This document shows, in pieces, positions 1-6,257 of a stretch of 12,239 bases of DNA. The notes below the pieces were generated by a model. That model was given only the letters and a program-made list of their open reading frames with translations. It was not told the origin of the DNA and ran no database searches. Both the position numbers and the translations under genes were made by a program. Source of the DNA: Magnetococcales bacterium (GTDB lineage Bacteria > Pseudomonadota > Magnetococcia > Magnetococcales > Magnetaquicoccaceae); contig JADGCR010000049.1 in the NCBI GenBank assembly GCA_015228895.1, positions 1 through 12,239 on the forward strand, in the 5' to 3' direction. How positions within the stretch are numbered: position 1 is the stretch's first letter; each line of letters begins with the position of its first letter.

Positions 1-1131
1 CTGTGGGAGATGGTTCAGGAAGGGGTGGACCTGGACGCGTTGCAGTGGGCGGCCCTCCTGGAAGCGGCCCTGGGAGAGGTACAAAAGCGCCAGATTCCAG
101 GCGGTGTCCGCGTGTTGGGGATCCTGTGCCAGGAGGTGCAGGAAAATCTCCTCCGCCTCGGCGCAACGTCCGGTCTCTTGCAGCGTCAGCCCCAGATTGA
201 CGCGCGCCTCCAGCGCCTCCGGCCTGAGGTCGAGGGCGTGGCGATAGGCGCTCTCGGCCTCGTGGTAACGCCTTTGTGTCCGCAAAAGGTTGCCCAGATT
301 GAAGCGGGCCGGGAAGAAATCGGGCCGGATGGACAGAAGATGGCGGAAAATCTCTTCCGCCTCGGCGGGACGTCGCTGCTCCTGCAACAGGATGCCCAGA
401 TTGTTGAGGGCTTCCACATGTCCGGGCTGGCAGCGCACCGCTTCCAGGAAGGCCGTCTCGGCTTCCGACGGACGGTCGAGCTGCTTCAACAGATTGCCCA
501 GATTGAACAGGATGTCCCCCCGTCGCGGCTGGCAGCGCAACGCCCGGCGCAAGGCGGTTTCAGCCTCCCGGTATCTTTTTTGTCCCGCCAGCAGGGTGGC
601 CAGATTGTTGTGGGCGTTGGCGTACTCCGGCCGGAGGGCCACGGCCCGGAGGAACGCCGCCTCGGCCTCGGTCGCCCGTCCCAGTTCCATCAACAGGGCG
701 CCCAGGTTGTAATGGGCCTCGGCGTACTCCGGTCGGAGGCGCGCCGCTTGCAGAAAGGCGTTTTCCGCCTCCGGATAACAGGCCGTTGCCAGCAGCACCG
801 TGCCCAGATTGTTGCTGGCCTCCGCATGGGCGGGGTTCAGTCTCAAGGCCGTGCGCAACGCCTCGCTGGCGGCGGCGAACTGTTTGCGCGTCTTGTAGAG
901 CACCCCCAGATTGTTCCAGCCCTCGCCCCAATCCGGTTGGATGTCCAGCGCCGCGCGCCAGCAGGCCTCGGCCTGGTCCGGCGCTCCCAATCCCATGTGG
1001 CAGGCCGCCGCCAGATTCAGCAGTTCCACATCATCGCGGTTTGTGGCCAGCATCTCCCTGGCCGCCGCCAGCGCCTCCACCAGACGACCCGCGCCATACA
1101 GGGAAAACACCATTTGTTTGCGCGCTGTCAT
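1..1131 (-). CDS. TPR repeat protein, 3' end outside window
   Basis: This gene reads from an ATG at 1131 and is still open at the left edge (377 codons visible). Nearly all of the visible protein is a superhelix of tetratricopeptide repeats, normally a protein-protein scaffold. About ten repeats can be read. Their conserved N-L(-G) positions recur every 34 residues, for example near residues 74, 108, 142 and 176, with repeat ends of the type L-x-P-x-x-A-E-A. No signal peptide is visible, so a cytoplasmic location is likely. The first 80 residues align closely with the start of the upstream TPR-glycosyltransferase protein (shared pattern N-L-x-A-A-C-H-x-G-L-G), so the two are paralogues. A glycosyltransferase domain could follow off the edge, as in that paralogue. 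A purine-rich stretch precedes the ATG. A second in-frame ATG lies at 1113. The start lies inside the upstream gene's last 101 bases, in another frame. Confidence 0.88.
   Translation of the reverse strand, partial: MTARKQMVFSLYGAGRLVEALAAAREMLATNRDDVELLNLAAACHMGLGAPDQAEACWRAALDIQPDWGEGWNNLGVLYKTRKQFAAASEALRTALRLNPAHAEASNNLGTVLLATACYPEAENAFLQAARLRPEYAEAHYNLGALLMELGRATEAEAAFLRAVALRPEYANAHNNLATLLAGQKRYREAETALRRALRCQPRRGDILFNLGNLLKQLDRPSEAETAFLEAVRCQPGHVEALNNLGILLQEQRRPAEAEEIFRHLLSIRPDFFPARFNLGNLLRTQRRYHEAESAYRHALDLRPEALEARVNLGLTLQETGRCAEAEEIFLHLLAQDPQHADTAWNLALLYLSQGRFQEGRPLQRVQVHPFLNHLPQ
90..1020 (-). repeat. 102-bp periodic TPR-coding repeat
   Basis: The plus strand shows the word CCCAGATTG or a one- or two-base variant about every 102 bases (near 191, 293, 395, 497, 599, 701, 803 and 905). 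It is the reverse complement of the Asn-Leu-Gly codons of each TPR. The spacing of 34 codons is strictly kept, while the sequence between the words differs. The repeats are therefore old and held by protein structure, not a recent DNA tandem array. Confidence 0.85.
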
Positions 1132-2581
1132 GCCCGTTTCCCGCTCCCGCCAGTTCTGCCACCATGCGTTCCACCACATCGGACCACACCCCCGGTCGGG
1201 TTTGACGGAACAGCCGCATCACCTCCGGATACCAGGGAGAGTCCTCCCGCTCCAACATCCAGCGCCAGTCGCAACCCCGGGCGGGGAGCATCACCCAGCA
1301 CCGCTTTCCCAACGCCCCGGCCAGATGGGCCACGGCGGAATCGATGGAGATCAGCAGATCCAGCGCCATGACGGCGGCGGCGCTCTCCCCCCAGTCCGTC
1401 AACGCCTCTCCCAGATGCGTCACCGGCTGTCCCGGCGGGGGATGGCGCGCCTCCTCCTCCCCCCGGCCCTTCTGCAAACTGATCATAGTCACCCCCGGCA
1501 CCCGCCACAAGGGGGCCAGGACCGTCAGATCCGGCAGGGAGCGGTGGGCGTCGTTGCCGTGCGACGGGTCCCCCTTCCAGACCACCCCCACCCGCATCCC
1601 CCGCGCGGGTGCCAGTCGTTCCCGCCATGCCTGGAGACGCCCCGCGGGCGGGGCGAGATAGGGGAGCCGGGAGGGGATTCCCGTTCCGGCAAGATGGGGG
1701 ATGGAGTGCAGCAGGGCCCAGTAATCCTGGGGGGCGACGGTGGCCAGACGATCCTCGTCCACCACCCGATCCACCCCCTCCAGGGAGGCGAACAGGGGGA
1801 GCAGCGCGGGGGGACAGACCAGGGTGAGCCGTCGCACCCCCCTGGCTTTCAACAGCGGGGCGAACCGGCAAAACTGGATCTGGTCCCCCATGCCCTGTTC
1901 CCCCACCAGCAGCAGGGATCTGCCCTCCAGCTCCTCCCCCCGCCATCTGGGAAAGGGGAGGGCGGGAAGGGGAACGCGCCACTGGGTTTTGTTGGGGTGA
2001 TGGCGGGCCTCGTGGAGCCGCCACCCCTCCTGGAACGCCCCCAGGGTCAGGAGCAGCAGGCTCAGGTTCCATTGGGCGTCCGCGCAGTCGGGCTGCAGGG
2101 CCAACGCCTGCCGGAAGGCGGCTTCCGCCTCCGGGAAACGGCCCCGGTCCCGGGCGATATTGCCCAGATTGTTGCGGGCCGCCACATGTCCAGGGTCCAG
2201 GCGCATCACCTCCCGGAAGGCCGCGGCTCCTTCCTCCAACTCCCCCATGGCCTGCAGCAGCACCCCCAGATTGTACCAGGCGCTGACGTAATCCGGCTGG
2301 ATGCGCAACGCCTCCCGGTAGGCGGCCAGGGACTCCCGGAAGTCGTTCCGCTCCTTGGCCAGCACCCCCAGATTGTTCCAGGCCGAAACGAAATCGGGCC
2401 GGAGGGCCAGGGCCTGTCGCCAGCAGGCCCCGGCCTGCTCCGGACGGCCCAGCCCCTGGTGGCAGGCCGCGGTCAGATTGAGGGTTTCCGGGTCCGGTGG
2501 CCTCCCGGCCGTCACGGACCGGATCCGCTCCAGCGCCTCCTCCGGACGACCCCGGGCATACAGTGCGAAAGCCTGCCGCAT
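1031..2581 (-). CDS. TPR protein with glycosyltransferase family 9-like domain
   Basis: The predicted protein has 516 residues. Residues 1-190 are about five TPRs (W-N-N-L-G near 68-72, W-Y-N-L-G near 102-106, N-N-L-G near 137-140). Residues 221-475 resemble the GT9/heptosyltransferase fold: a G-E-Q-G-M-G-D loop at 227-233, a V-G-V-V-W-K-G strand-loop near 331-337, and S-I-D-S-A-V-A-H-L-A-G at 412-422, which in this family lies in the nucleotide-sugar site. Proteins of this architecture are usually called TPR glycosyltransferases; donor and acceptor cannot be told from the sequence. The ATG at 2581 is chosen because it follows the upstream stop (2590) by eight bases and because the paralogue begins at the corresponding residue. 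The frame is open further upstream, but that part lies in the previous gene and looks like shadow translation. Residues after about 482 are Gly-rich and overlap the next gene by 101 bases, which is unusual. Confidence 0.88.
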   Translation of the reverse strand: MRQAFALYARGRPEEALERIRSVTAGRPPDPETLNLTAACHQGLGRPEQAGACWRQALALRPDFVSAWNNLGVLAKERNDFRESLAAYREALRIQPDYVSAWYNLGVLLQAMGELEEGAAAFREVMRLDPGHVAARNNLGNIARDRGRFPEAEAAFRQALALQPDCADAQWNLSLLLLTLGAFQEGWRLHEARHHPNKTQWRVPLPALPFPRWRGEELEGRSLLLVGEQGMGDQIQFCRFAPLLKARGVRRLTLVCPPALLPLFASLEGVDRVVDEDRLATVAPQDYWALLHSIPHLAGTGIPSRLPYLAPPAGRLQAWRERLAPARGMRVGVVWKGDPSHGNDAHRSLPDLTVLAPLWRVPGVTMISLQKGRGEEEARHPPPGQPVTHLGEALTDWGESAAAVMALDLLISIDSAVAHLAGALGKRCWVMLPARGCDWRWMLEREDSPWYPEVMRLFRQTRPGVWSDVVERMVAELAGAGNGHDSAQTNGVFPVWRGSSGGGAGGGQGDAGHKPR

Positions 2582-2589
2582 GCCGGGTT

Positions 2590-2892
2590 TCAGCCGGGGG
2601 GCCTGCGTTCTGGTTTGCGGAACAGGGCGAGCAGCAGCAGAATCCCGCCGACGGCCACCATGCCCATGTGGATGGGGGTGAGGTCCAGGGCCCGCTGGGA
2701 GAGGGCGAAGGCGTCGTTCATGGCGCTGATGGATTGCTGCAACTGTTCCGGTTTGTAAACGTTGTCGAAGGCTTTTTGCGCCAGATCGTGGGGGTGGATC
2801 CCCTCCACGATCCTGGATTGGGTCAGCAAATGGTAGAATCCCGTCGCCATGGAGAGACTCCCCGCCACGGCCAATCCGCCCTTGATGATCAT
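2590..2892 (-). CDS. small protein with two predicted membrane segments
   Basis: I do not recognise this 100-residue protein. It has a hydrophobic N-terminal stretch (about residues 2-22, rich in Ala, Gly and Leu), a polar middle of about 50 residues, and a clear C-terminal membrane segment (about 75-91, with G-G-I-L-L-L-L-A-L) followed by the basic tail R-K-P-E-R-R. It is probably an inner-membrane protein with both ends on the same side. The central part, near residues 30-68, looks amphipathic and helical. The gene is real: its ATG overlaps the stop of the sigma-54 activator as ATGA, a GAGGAG ribosome site lies five bases upstream, and the next gene starts eight bases after its stop. The context suggests it works with the activator or with the TPR-glycosyltransferase, but no function can be assigned. 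Confidence 0.8.
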   Translation of the reverse strand: MIIKGGLAVAGSLSMATGFYHLLTQSRIVEGIHPHDLAQKAFDNVYKPEQLQQSISAMNDAFALSQRALDLTPIHMGMVAVGGILLLLALFRKPERRPPG

Positions 2893-4439
2893 GACTGCTC
2901 CTCAAGTTGATAGAGTTTGAGCTTATTGTGAAGGGATTGGCGGGTGATGTCCAGCAGCTCGGCGGCCTTGACCTTGTTGCCGTCGGTTTTGCGCAGGGCC
3001 TGGCGGATGAGGTCGATCTCCAGCCGTTTGCGGTGTTCCGGCAGGGAGAGGTTGCCGGAGGGGATGCCGGGCAACGCCGGGGGACGGGTCTCCAGGAGTT
3101 GCAGGGAACAGTGGGCCTCCGTGATCACCTCCCCTTCCGGGGTGAGGGCCACCAGGCGTTCCACCTCGTGCTCCAGTTGGCGGACGTTGCCGGGCCAGGA
3201 GTAGGCTTCGAACAGGGCGAGGAGTTGGGGGGAGAAGCCGTTGGTTCTTTTCTTGAACCGTTTGCTCACCTGTTCCAGAAACAGCATCATCAGGGGCAGG
3301 ATGTCGTCGTTGCGCTCCCGCAGGGGGGGGAGGAGGAGGTCCACGGAGAAGAGCCTGAAAAAGAGATCCTCCCGGAAGCGGCCCGCCTTGACCTCGTCCC
3401 GCAGGTTCTTGCTGGAGGCGCTGATGATGCGGAAATCGTAATGGTGCAGGGTGTTGCCCCCCAGGCGCACCCCTTCCATCTCCTGGATGGCGCGGAGGAA
3501 TTTGGGTTGAATGGTCAGGGGCATGTCGGAGATTTCGTCCAGGAACAGGGTCCCGCCGGTCGCCTCCTCGAAACGTCCCATGCGGCTGTTGGTCGCCCCG
3601 GTGAAGGCCCCTTTTTCGTGCCCGAAGAATTCGCTTTCCATCAGGGTTTCCGGGATGGAGGAGCAGTTGACCGCCACGAAGGGCCGGGAACGCCGTTCTC
3701 CGGGGCGTTCGTGGATCAGCCGGGCGATCACCTCCTTGCCCGAACCGCTCTCCCCGGTGATGAAGACATTGACCGGCAGCGGTCCGACCTGGTTGACCAG
3801 GGAGAGGACATGGCGCATGGCCCGGCTTTCGGCGACGAAACGGTCGCCGCCCAGCAGGGCGCTGGTGGAGCGGGCGATCTCCACGTGCATTCCCCTGGTG
3901 ATTTCGATGATCTCTTCCGTGACCGTGTTGTGCTCGATGGAGAGGGCGAGATACTTGACCAGTTGTTGCAGCAGTCCTTCGTCTTCCGGGGTAAACTCCT
4001 GATTGTCCTTTTTGTTGAGGATCTCCACCGCCCCCAGGTGATAGTTGCCCGCCAGACTGCGAATCGGGACGCAGATGAGATTCCGGGTGACGAATTCGGT
4101 CTTTTTGTCCACCTCGGCGTGAAAGCCGGTGCGGTGTTCCAGTCCGGACTGGGTCACGGTCTTGCCCAGGCGGATGGATTCCCCCACCAGACTGCCCTGC
4201 ATGGGGGCGATAATGGCTTTTTCCTTGACTCCGGTACCGAATTTCAGCCAGATGTTCTCGGTGGATTGGTCCACCACGAAGACGCTGCACCGTTCGGAGT
4301 GGGTGAGGCGTGGCAGGATCTCCACAAAAAAGCGCATCAGGGCTTCAAAGTCCTCCGGCCCCCAGGAGCGATGGATGCGCTCCAGCAGGGACTTGAGGGT
4401 TTCCAGCCGGCGGTTGATTTCCGTTGGCTTGTGGTGCAT
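2889..4439 (-). CDS. sigma-54-dependent transcriptional activator, GAF-AAA+-Fis
   Basis: This is a bacterial enhancer-binding protein of 516 residues that would remodel the RNA polymerase-sigma-54 closed complex using ATP. Domain order: a GAF sensor (about 16-173); the AAA+ domain with Walker A G-E-S-G-S-G-K-E (229-236), an intact sigma-54 contact loop G-A-F-T-G-A (277-282), Walker B G-G-T-L-F-L-D-E (295-302), F-R-E-D-L-F-F-R-L (355-363) and W-P-G-N-V-R-Q-L-E (415-423); and a Fis-type helix-turn-helix at 479-513. There is no response-regulator receiver domain, so a small molecule or partner bound by GAF probably gates it, as in NifA- and FhlA-like proteins. The start at 4439 is preferred because GGGAG lies six bases upstream. 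An in-frame ATG at 4475 would add 12 residues but has no clear ribosome site. Its stop overlaps the next gene, so it heads the probable operon and may regulate it. Confidence 0.95.
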   Translation of the reverse strand: MHHKPTEINRRLETLKSLLERIHRSWGPEDFEALMRFFVEILPRLTHSERCSVFVVDQSTENIWLKFGTGVKEKAIIAPMQGSLVGESIRLGKTVTQSGLEHRTGFHAEVDKKTEFVTRNLICVPIRSLAGNYHLGAVEILNKKDNQEFTPEDEGLLQQLVKYLALSIEHNTVTEEIIEITRGMHVEIARSTSALLGGDRFVAESRAMRHVLSLVNQVGPLPVNVFITGESGSGKEVIARLIHERPGERRSRPFVAVNCSSIPETLMESEFFGHEKGAFTGATNSRMGRFEEATGGTLFLDEISDMPLTIQPKFLRAIQEMEGVRLGGNTLHHYDFRIISASSKNLRDEVKAGRFREDLFFRLFSVDLLLPPLRERNDDILPLMMLFLEQVSKRFKKRTNGFSPQLLALFEAYSWPGNVRQLEHEVERLVALTPEGEVITEAHCSLQLLETRPPALPGIPSGNLSLPEHRKRLEIDLIRQALRKTDGNKVKAAELLDITRQSLHNKLKLYQLEEQS

Positions 4440-4445
4440 GCATGA

Positions 4446-4450
4446 CTCCC
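4446..4450 (-). promoter_or_regulatory. ribosome binding site choosing start 4439
   Basis: On the minus strand GGGAG lies six bases before the ATG at 4439, an ideal spacing. The upstream in-frame ATG at 4475 has no comparable purine run. This favours the 516-residue form of the sigma-54 activator. Confidence 0.6.
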
Positions 4451-4558
4451 GTGTTGAACAGTGCCTTGATCTCATGTCACTGTTTCGTCACATTGGGGAC
4501 AAATGTTTAAGAAAACCGGCAGCGCTGGTTCAAGGCGCGGACATTTTTTCACAGGCGC

Positions 4559-4565
4559 GGGGAGG
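4559..4565 (+). promoter_or_regulatory. strong ribosome binding site of secreted protein
   Basis: GGGGAGG lies five bases before the ATG at 4571. It is the best Shine-Dalgarno match in the window and supports both the start and good expression of this small gene. Confidence 0.7.
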
Positions 4566-4570
4566 TTGAT

Positions 4571-4894
4571 ATGAAAATTTTGGTGGCGGCGCTGACTTTT
4601 TCCTTGCTGGCCGGTGGCCTGGCCCTGGCGGAACCGCCCCGCAAGGGTCCGGGGGTGGACCGACGGCAGCAGCATCAGGAGCGGCGCATCCGGCAGGGGG
4701 TGGAGAGTGGTCAACTGACCACCAGGGAGGCGGAACGGCTGGAGGCCGGACAGGAGCGGATCGAAAAACGCGAGGAGCGCATGAAAAGCGACGGGGTGTT
4801 GACCCCGGCGGAACGGCGGAAGCTGCGTCAGGCCCAGGACCAGGCCAGCCGGGGCATCCAGCGGCAGAAGCACGATTCACAGCGGACGCCATGA
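4571..4894 (+). CDS. small secreted charged helical protein
   Basis: The 107-residue product begins with a typical signal peptide: M-K, a hydrophobic core, then A-L-A at 18-20 with likely cleavage before E21. The mature part is very rich in Arg, Glu and Gln and should be helical. Two similar helix-loop-helix units can be seen, around 39-64 and 67-93. Each has a short turn of the type S/D-G-x-L-T followed by a charged helix starting near a Glu. The second turn, K-S-D-G-V-L-T-P-A-E, faintly resembles a degenerate EF-hand-like loop. To my knowledge, short proteobacterial proteins of this style are annotated only as hypothetical; I assign no function. A periplasmic location is inferred from the signal peptide. 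It stands alone on the plus strand and converges on hflX, with only one base between the two stop codons. Confidence 0.87.
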   Translation: MKILVAALTFSLLAGGLALAEPPRKGPGVDRRQQHQERRIRQGVESGQLTTREAERLEAGQERIEKREERMKSDGVLTPAERRKLRQAQDQASRGIQRQKHDSQRTP

Positions 4895-4895
4895 T

Positions 4896-6182
4896 TCAGG
4901 CGTCGCTCAGATAGGAGCGGATGACCGGCTCCAGGCGGCCACGGGCGATGGGGGAGAGGGAGACGGTCAGGTGGACGGTCTCCTCCTCGTCGCGTCGCGT
5001 CAGCACCCGGCCCTCCTGACAGAGACGGGCCAGCAGGGCCCCTTCCACCGCGGGCAGGCGCAGCCGGACGATGCGGGAGGTCTTGCGGGCGGCCCGGCCC
5101 AGCGAGGCCAGCAGGGCGTCGAGGCCGCTGCCGGTGACCGCCGAGAGGATCAACACCTCCTCCCGGCCCTGCACCCGCTCGACGCGTCCGGCGTCGGGGG
5201 GGAGGAGGTCGGCCTTGTTGTACAGGGTCAACAGGGGTTTGTGGTCGGCTTTCAGTTCCCGCAGGGTCTCCAGCACCGCGGCCTCCTGCTCCTCCCACTC
5301 CGGATCGGAGAGGTCCACGACGTGCACCAGCAGGTCCGCCTCCAGGGTCTCTTCCAGGGTGGCGCGGAAGGCCGCGACCAGCTGATGGGGCAGATCCCGG
5401 ATGAAACCCACGGTATCGCTCAGAATGATCTTCTCCCCGTTGGGCAGGACGACCTTGCGCAAGGTGGGGTCCAGGGTGGCGAACAGCTGATCCTCGGCAT
5501 ACACCGAGGCGCCGGTCAGGCGATTGAAGAGGGTGGATTTGCCCGCGTTGGTGTACCCCACCAGGGCGGCGCTGAAGAACGGGACCTCCTGGCGCGACTG
5601 GCGTTGCAGGGTGCGGGTCCGTTTGACGGTTTCCAGGGATTTTTCCAGTTTCTGAATCCGTTCCCGGATCAGGCGGCGGTCCACCTCGATCTGGGTCTCG
5701 CCCGGCCCGCCCCGCAGGCCCACCCCGCCTTTCTGCCGCTCCAGATGGGTCCAGGAGCGCACCAGCCGGGACTGCTGATAGAGCAGGGCCGCCAGTTCCA
5801 CCTGCAGGCATCCCTCCCTGGTCCGGGCGCGGGCGGAGAAGATCTCCAGAATCACCCCGGTGCGGTCGGATACCTTGGCGGCGAGGGCCTTTTCCAGGTT
5901 GCGCTGCTGCACCGGACTCAAAAAGTGGTTGAAGACCACCAGATTGGCGGCCTGCTCCTTGACCGCCTCCGCCAGGGTCTCCAGATTGCCCTTGCCCAGA
6001 AAGGTCCCGGAGTGGGGACGGGGCAGGGAAAAGTATCGGGTGGCCAGGGGTTCGATCCCGGCGCTGATGACCAGTTTTTCCAGTTCGGTCGCCAGCCGTT
6101 CCGCCCGCTCCCGGGTCTCCTTGCGGGGGATGGTCTGCACCAGCAGGGCTTGCAACGGCTCGGCGTTCAGATCGTGGCTCAT
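4896..6182 (-). CDS. hflX: ribosome-associated GTPase HflX
   Basis: HflX is a cytoplasmic GTPase that binds the 50S subunit and splits or rescues stalled 70S ribosomes, notably under heat stress. The 428-residue product has the family layout. The N-terminal HflX domain (about 1-190) carries L-G-K-G-N-L-E, L-S-P-V-Q-Q-R-N-L-E, S-D-R-T (105-108) and the glycine-rich G-G-V-G-L-R-G-G-P-G-E-T-Q (152-164). A coiled linker leads to the G domain with P-loop G-Y-T-N-A-G-K-S-T (209-217), G3 S-D-T-V-G-F (255-260), G4 N-K-A-D (322-325) and G5-like S-A-V-T-G (347-351). The ATG at 6182 is chosen for its GTGGAG site seven bases upstream. A TTG at 6248 would add 22 residues that do not look like the family. 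It lies downstream of miaA with a 75-bp gap; hfq, often found between them, is absent. Confidence 0.96.
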   Translation of the reverse strand: MSHDLNAEPLQALLVQTIPRKETRERAERLATELEKLVISAGIEPLATRYFSLPRPHSGTFLGKGNLETLAEAVKEQAANLVVFNHFLSPVQQRNLEKALAAKVSDRTGVILEIFSARARTREGCLQVELAALLYQQSRLVRSWTHLERQKGGVGLRGGPGETQIEVDRRLIRERIQKLEKSLETVKRTRTLQRQSRQEVPFFSAALVGYTNAGKSTLFNRLTGASVYAEDQLFATLDPTLRKVVLPNGEKIILSDTVGFIRDLPHQLVAAFRATLEETLEADLLVHVVDLSDPEWEEQEAAVLETLRELKADHKPLLTLYNKADLLPPDAGRVERVQGREEVLILSAVTGSGLDALLASLGRAARKTSRIVRLRLPAVEGALLARLCQEGRVLTRRDEEETVHLTVSLSPIARGRLEPVIRSYLSDA

Positions 6183-6189
6183 GGCAAGG

Positions 6190-6195
6190 CTCCAC
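6190..6195 (-). promoter_or_regulatory. ribosome binding site of hflX
   Basis: GTGGAG on the minus strand, seven bases before the ATG at 6182, decides for that start over the TTG at 6248. Confidence 0.55.
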
Positions 6196-6227
6196 TCAGG
6201 CAGGAAAAACGGTTGGGGAAGTTTCTC

Positions 6228-6255
6228 AGTATACCCTCTTCCCGGCAAACGGCAA
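6228..6255 (-). promoter_or_regulatory. candidate sigma-70 promoter for hflX
   Basis: On the minus strand a -10-like TATACT (6228-6233) lies 16 bases downstream of TTGCCG (6250-6255), a four-of-six match to a -35 box. It sits in the 75-bp gap between the miaA stop and the hflX start, so hflX could be transcribed on its own as well as by read-through. The match was found by eye only. Confidence 0.3.
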
Positions 6256-6257
6256 GT

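Larger units (their letters stand above)
4440..4570. promoter_or_regulatory. divergent intergenic region
   Basis: These 131 bases separate the start of the sigma-54 activator from the start of the secreted small protein, so both promoters should lie here or close by. Two GTCAC words lie 11 bases apart (4476-4480 and 4487-4491), one helical turn. An imperfect 15-base dyad, CATT-7N-AATG, occupies 4491-4505. On the minus strand TTGAAC and TTAAAC are 17 bases apart, a poor match to a sigma-70 promoter. No convincing -24/-12 sigma-54 promoter was found. The region as a regulatory space is secure; the individual sites are guesses. Confidence 0.5.

Noticed and set aside
90..1020. Regular repeats resembling a CRISPR or satellite array
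   Set aside because: The period of 102 bases with only short conserved words, all in frame with the TPR Asn-Leu-Gly codons, is explained by the protein repeats.
911..2758. Long open frame on the plus strand opposite the TPR genes (615 codons)
   Set aside because: It is a mirror of the real minus-strand frames in high-GC DNA. Its translation is Gln-, Pro- and Gly-rich with no recognisable motif, whereas the opposite strand gives clear TPR and GT9 patterns.
2582..2905. N-terminal extension of the TPR-glycosyltransferase frame up to 2905
   Set aside because: The extra 108 residues lie across the small membrane-protein gene and have shadow composition. The paralogue starts at the position matching 2581.
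2907..4445. Plus-strand open frame of 512 codons opposite the sigma-54 activator
   Set aside because: It is an antisense shadow: composition is biased and no domain is visible, while the minus strand encodes all AAA+ motifs.
4440..4475. Upstream ATG at 4475 as start of the sigma-54 activator
   Set aside because: It has no clear ribosome site, whereas GGGAG lies six bases before the ATG at 4439.
4828..6195. Minus-strand frame of 455 codons overlapping hflX
   Set aside because: It is read in another frame of hflX and gives low-complexity Gly/Arg/Pro sequence. The hflX frame has all GTPase motifs.
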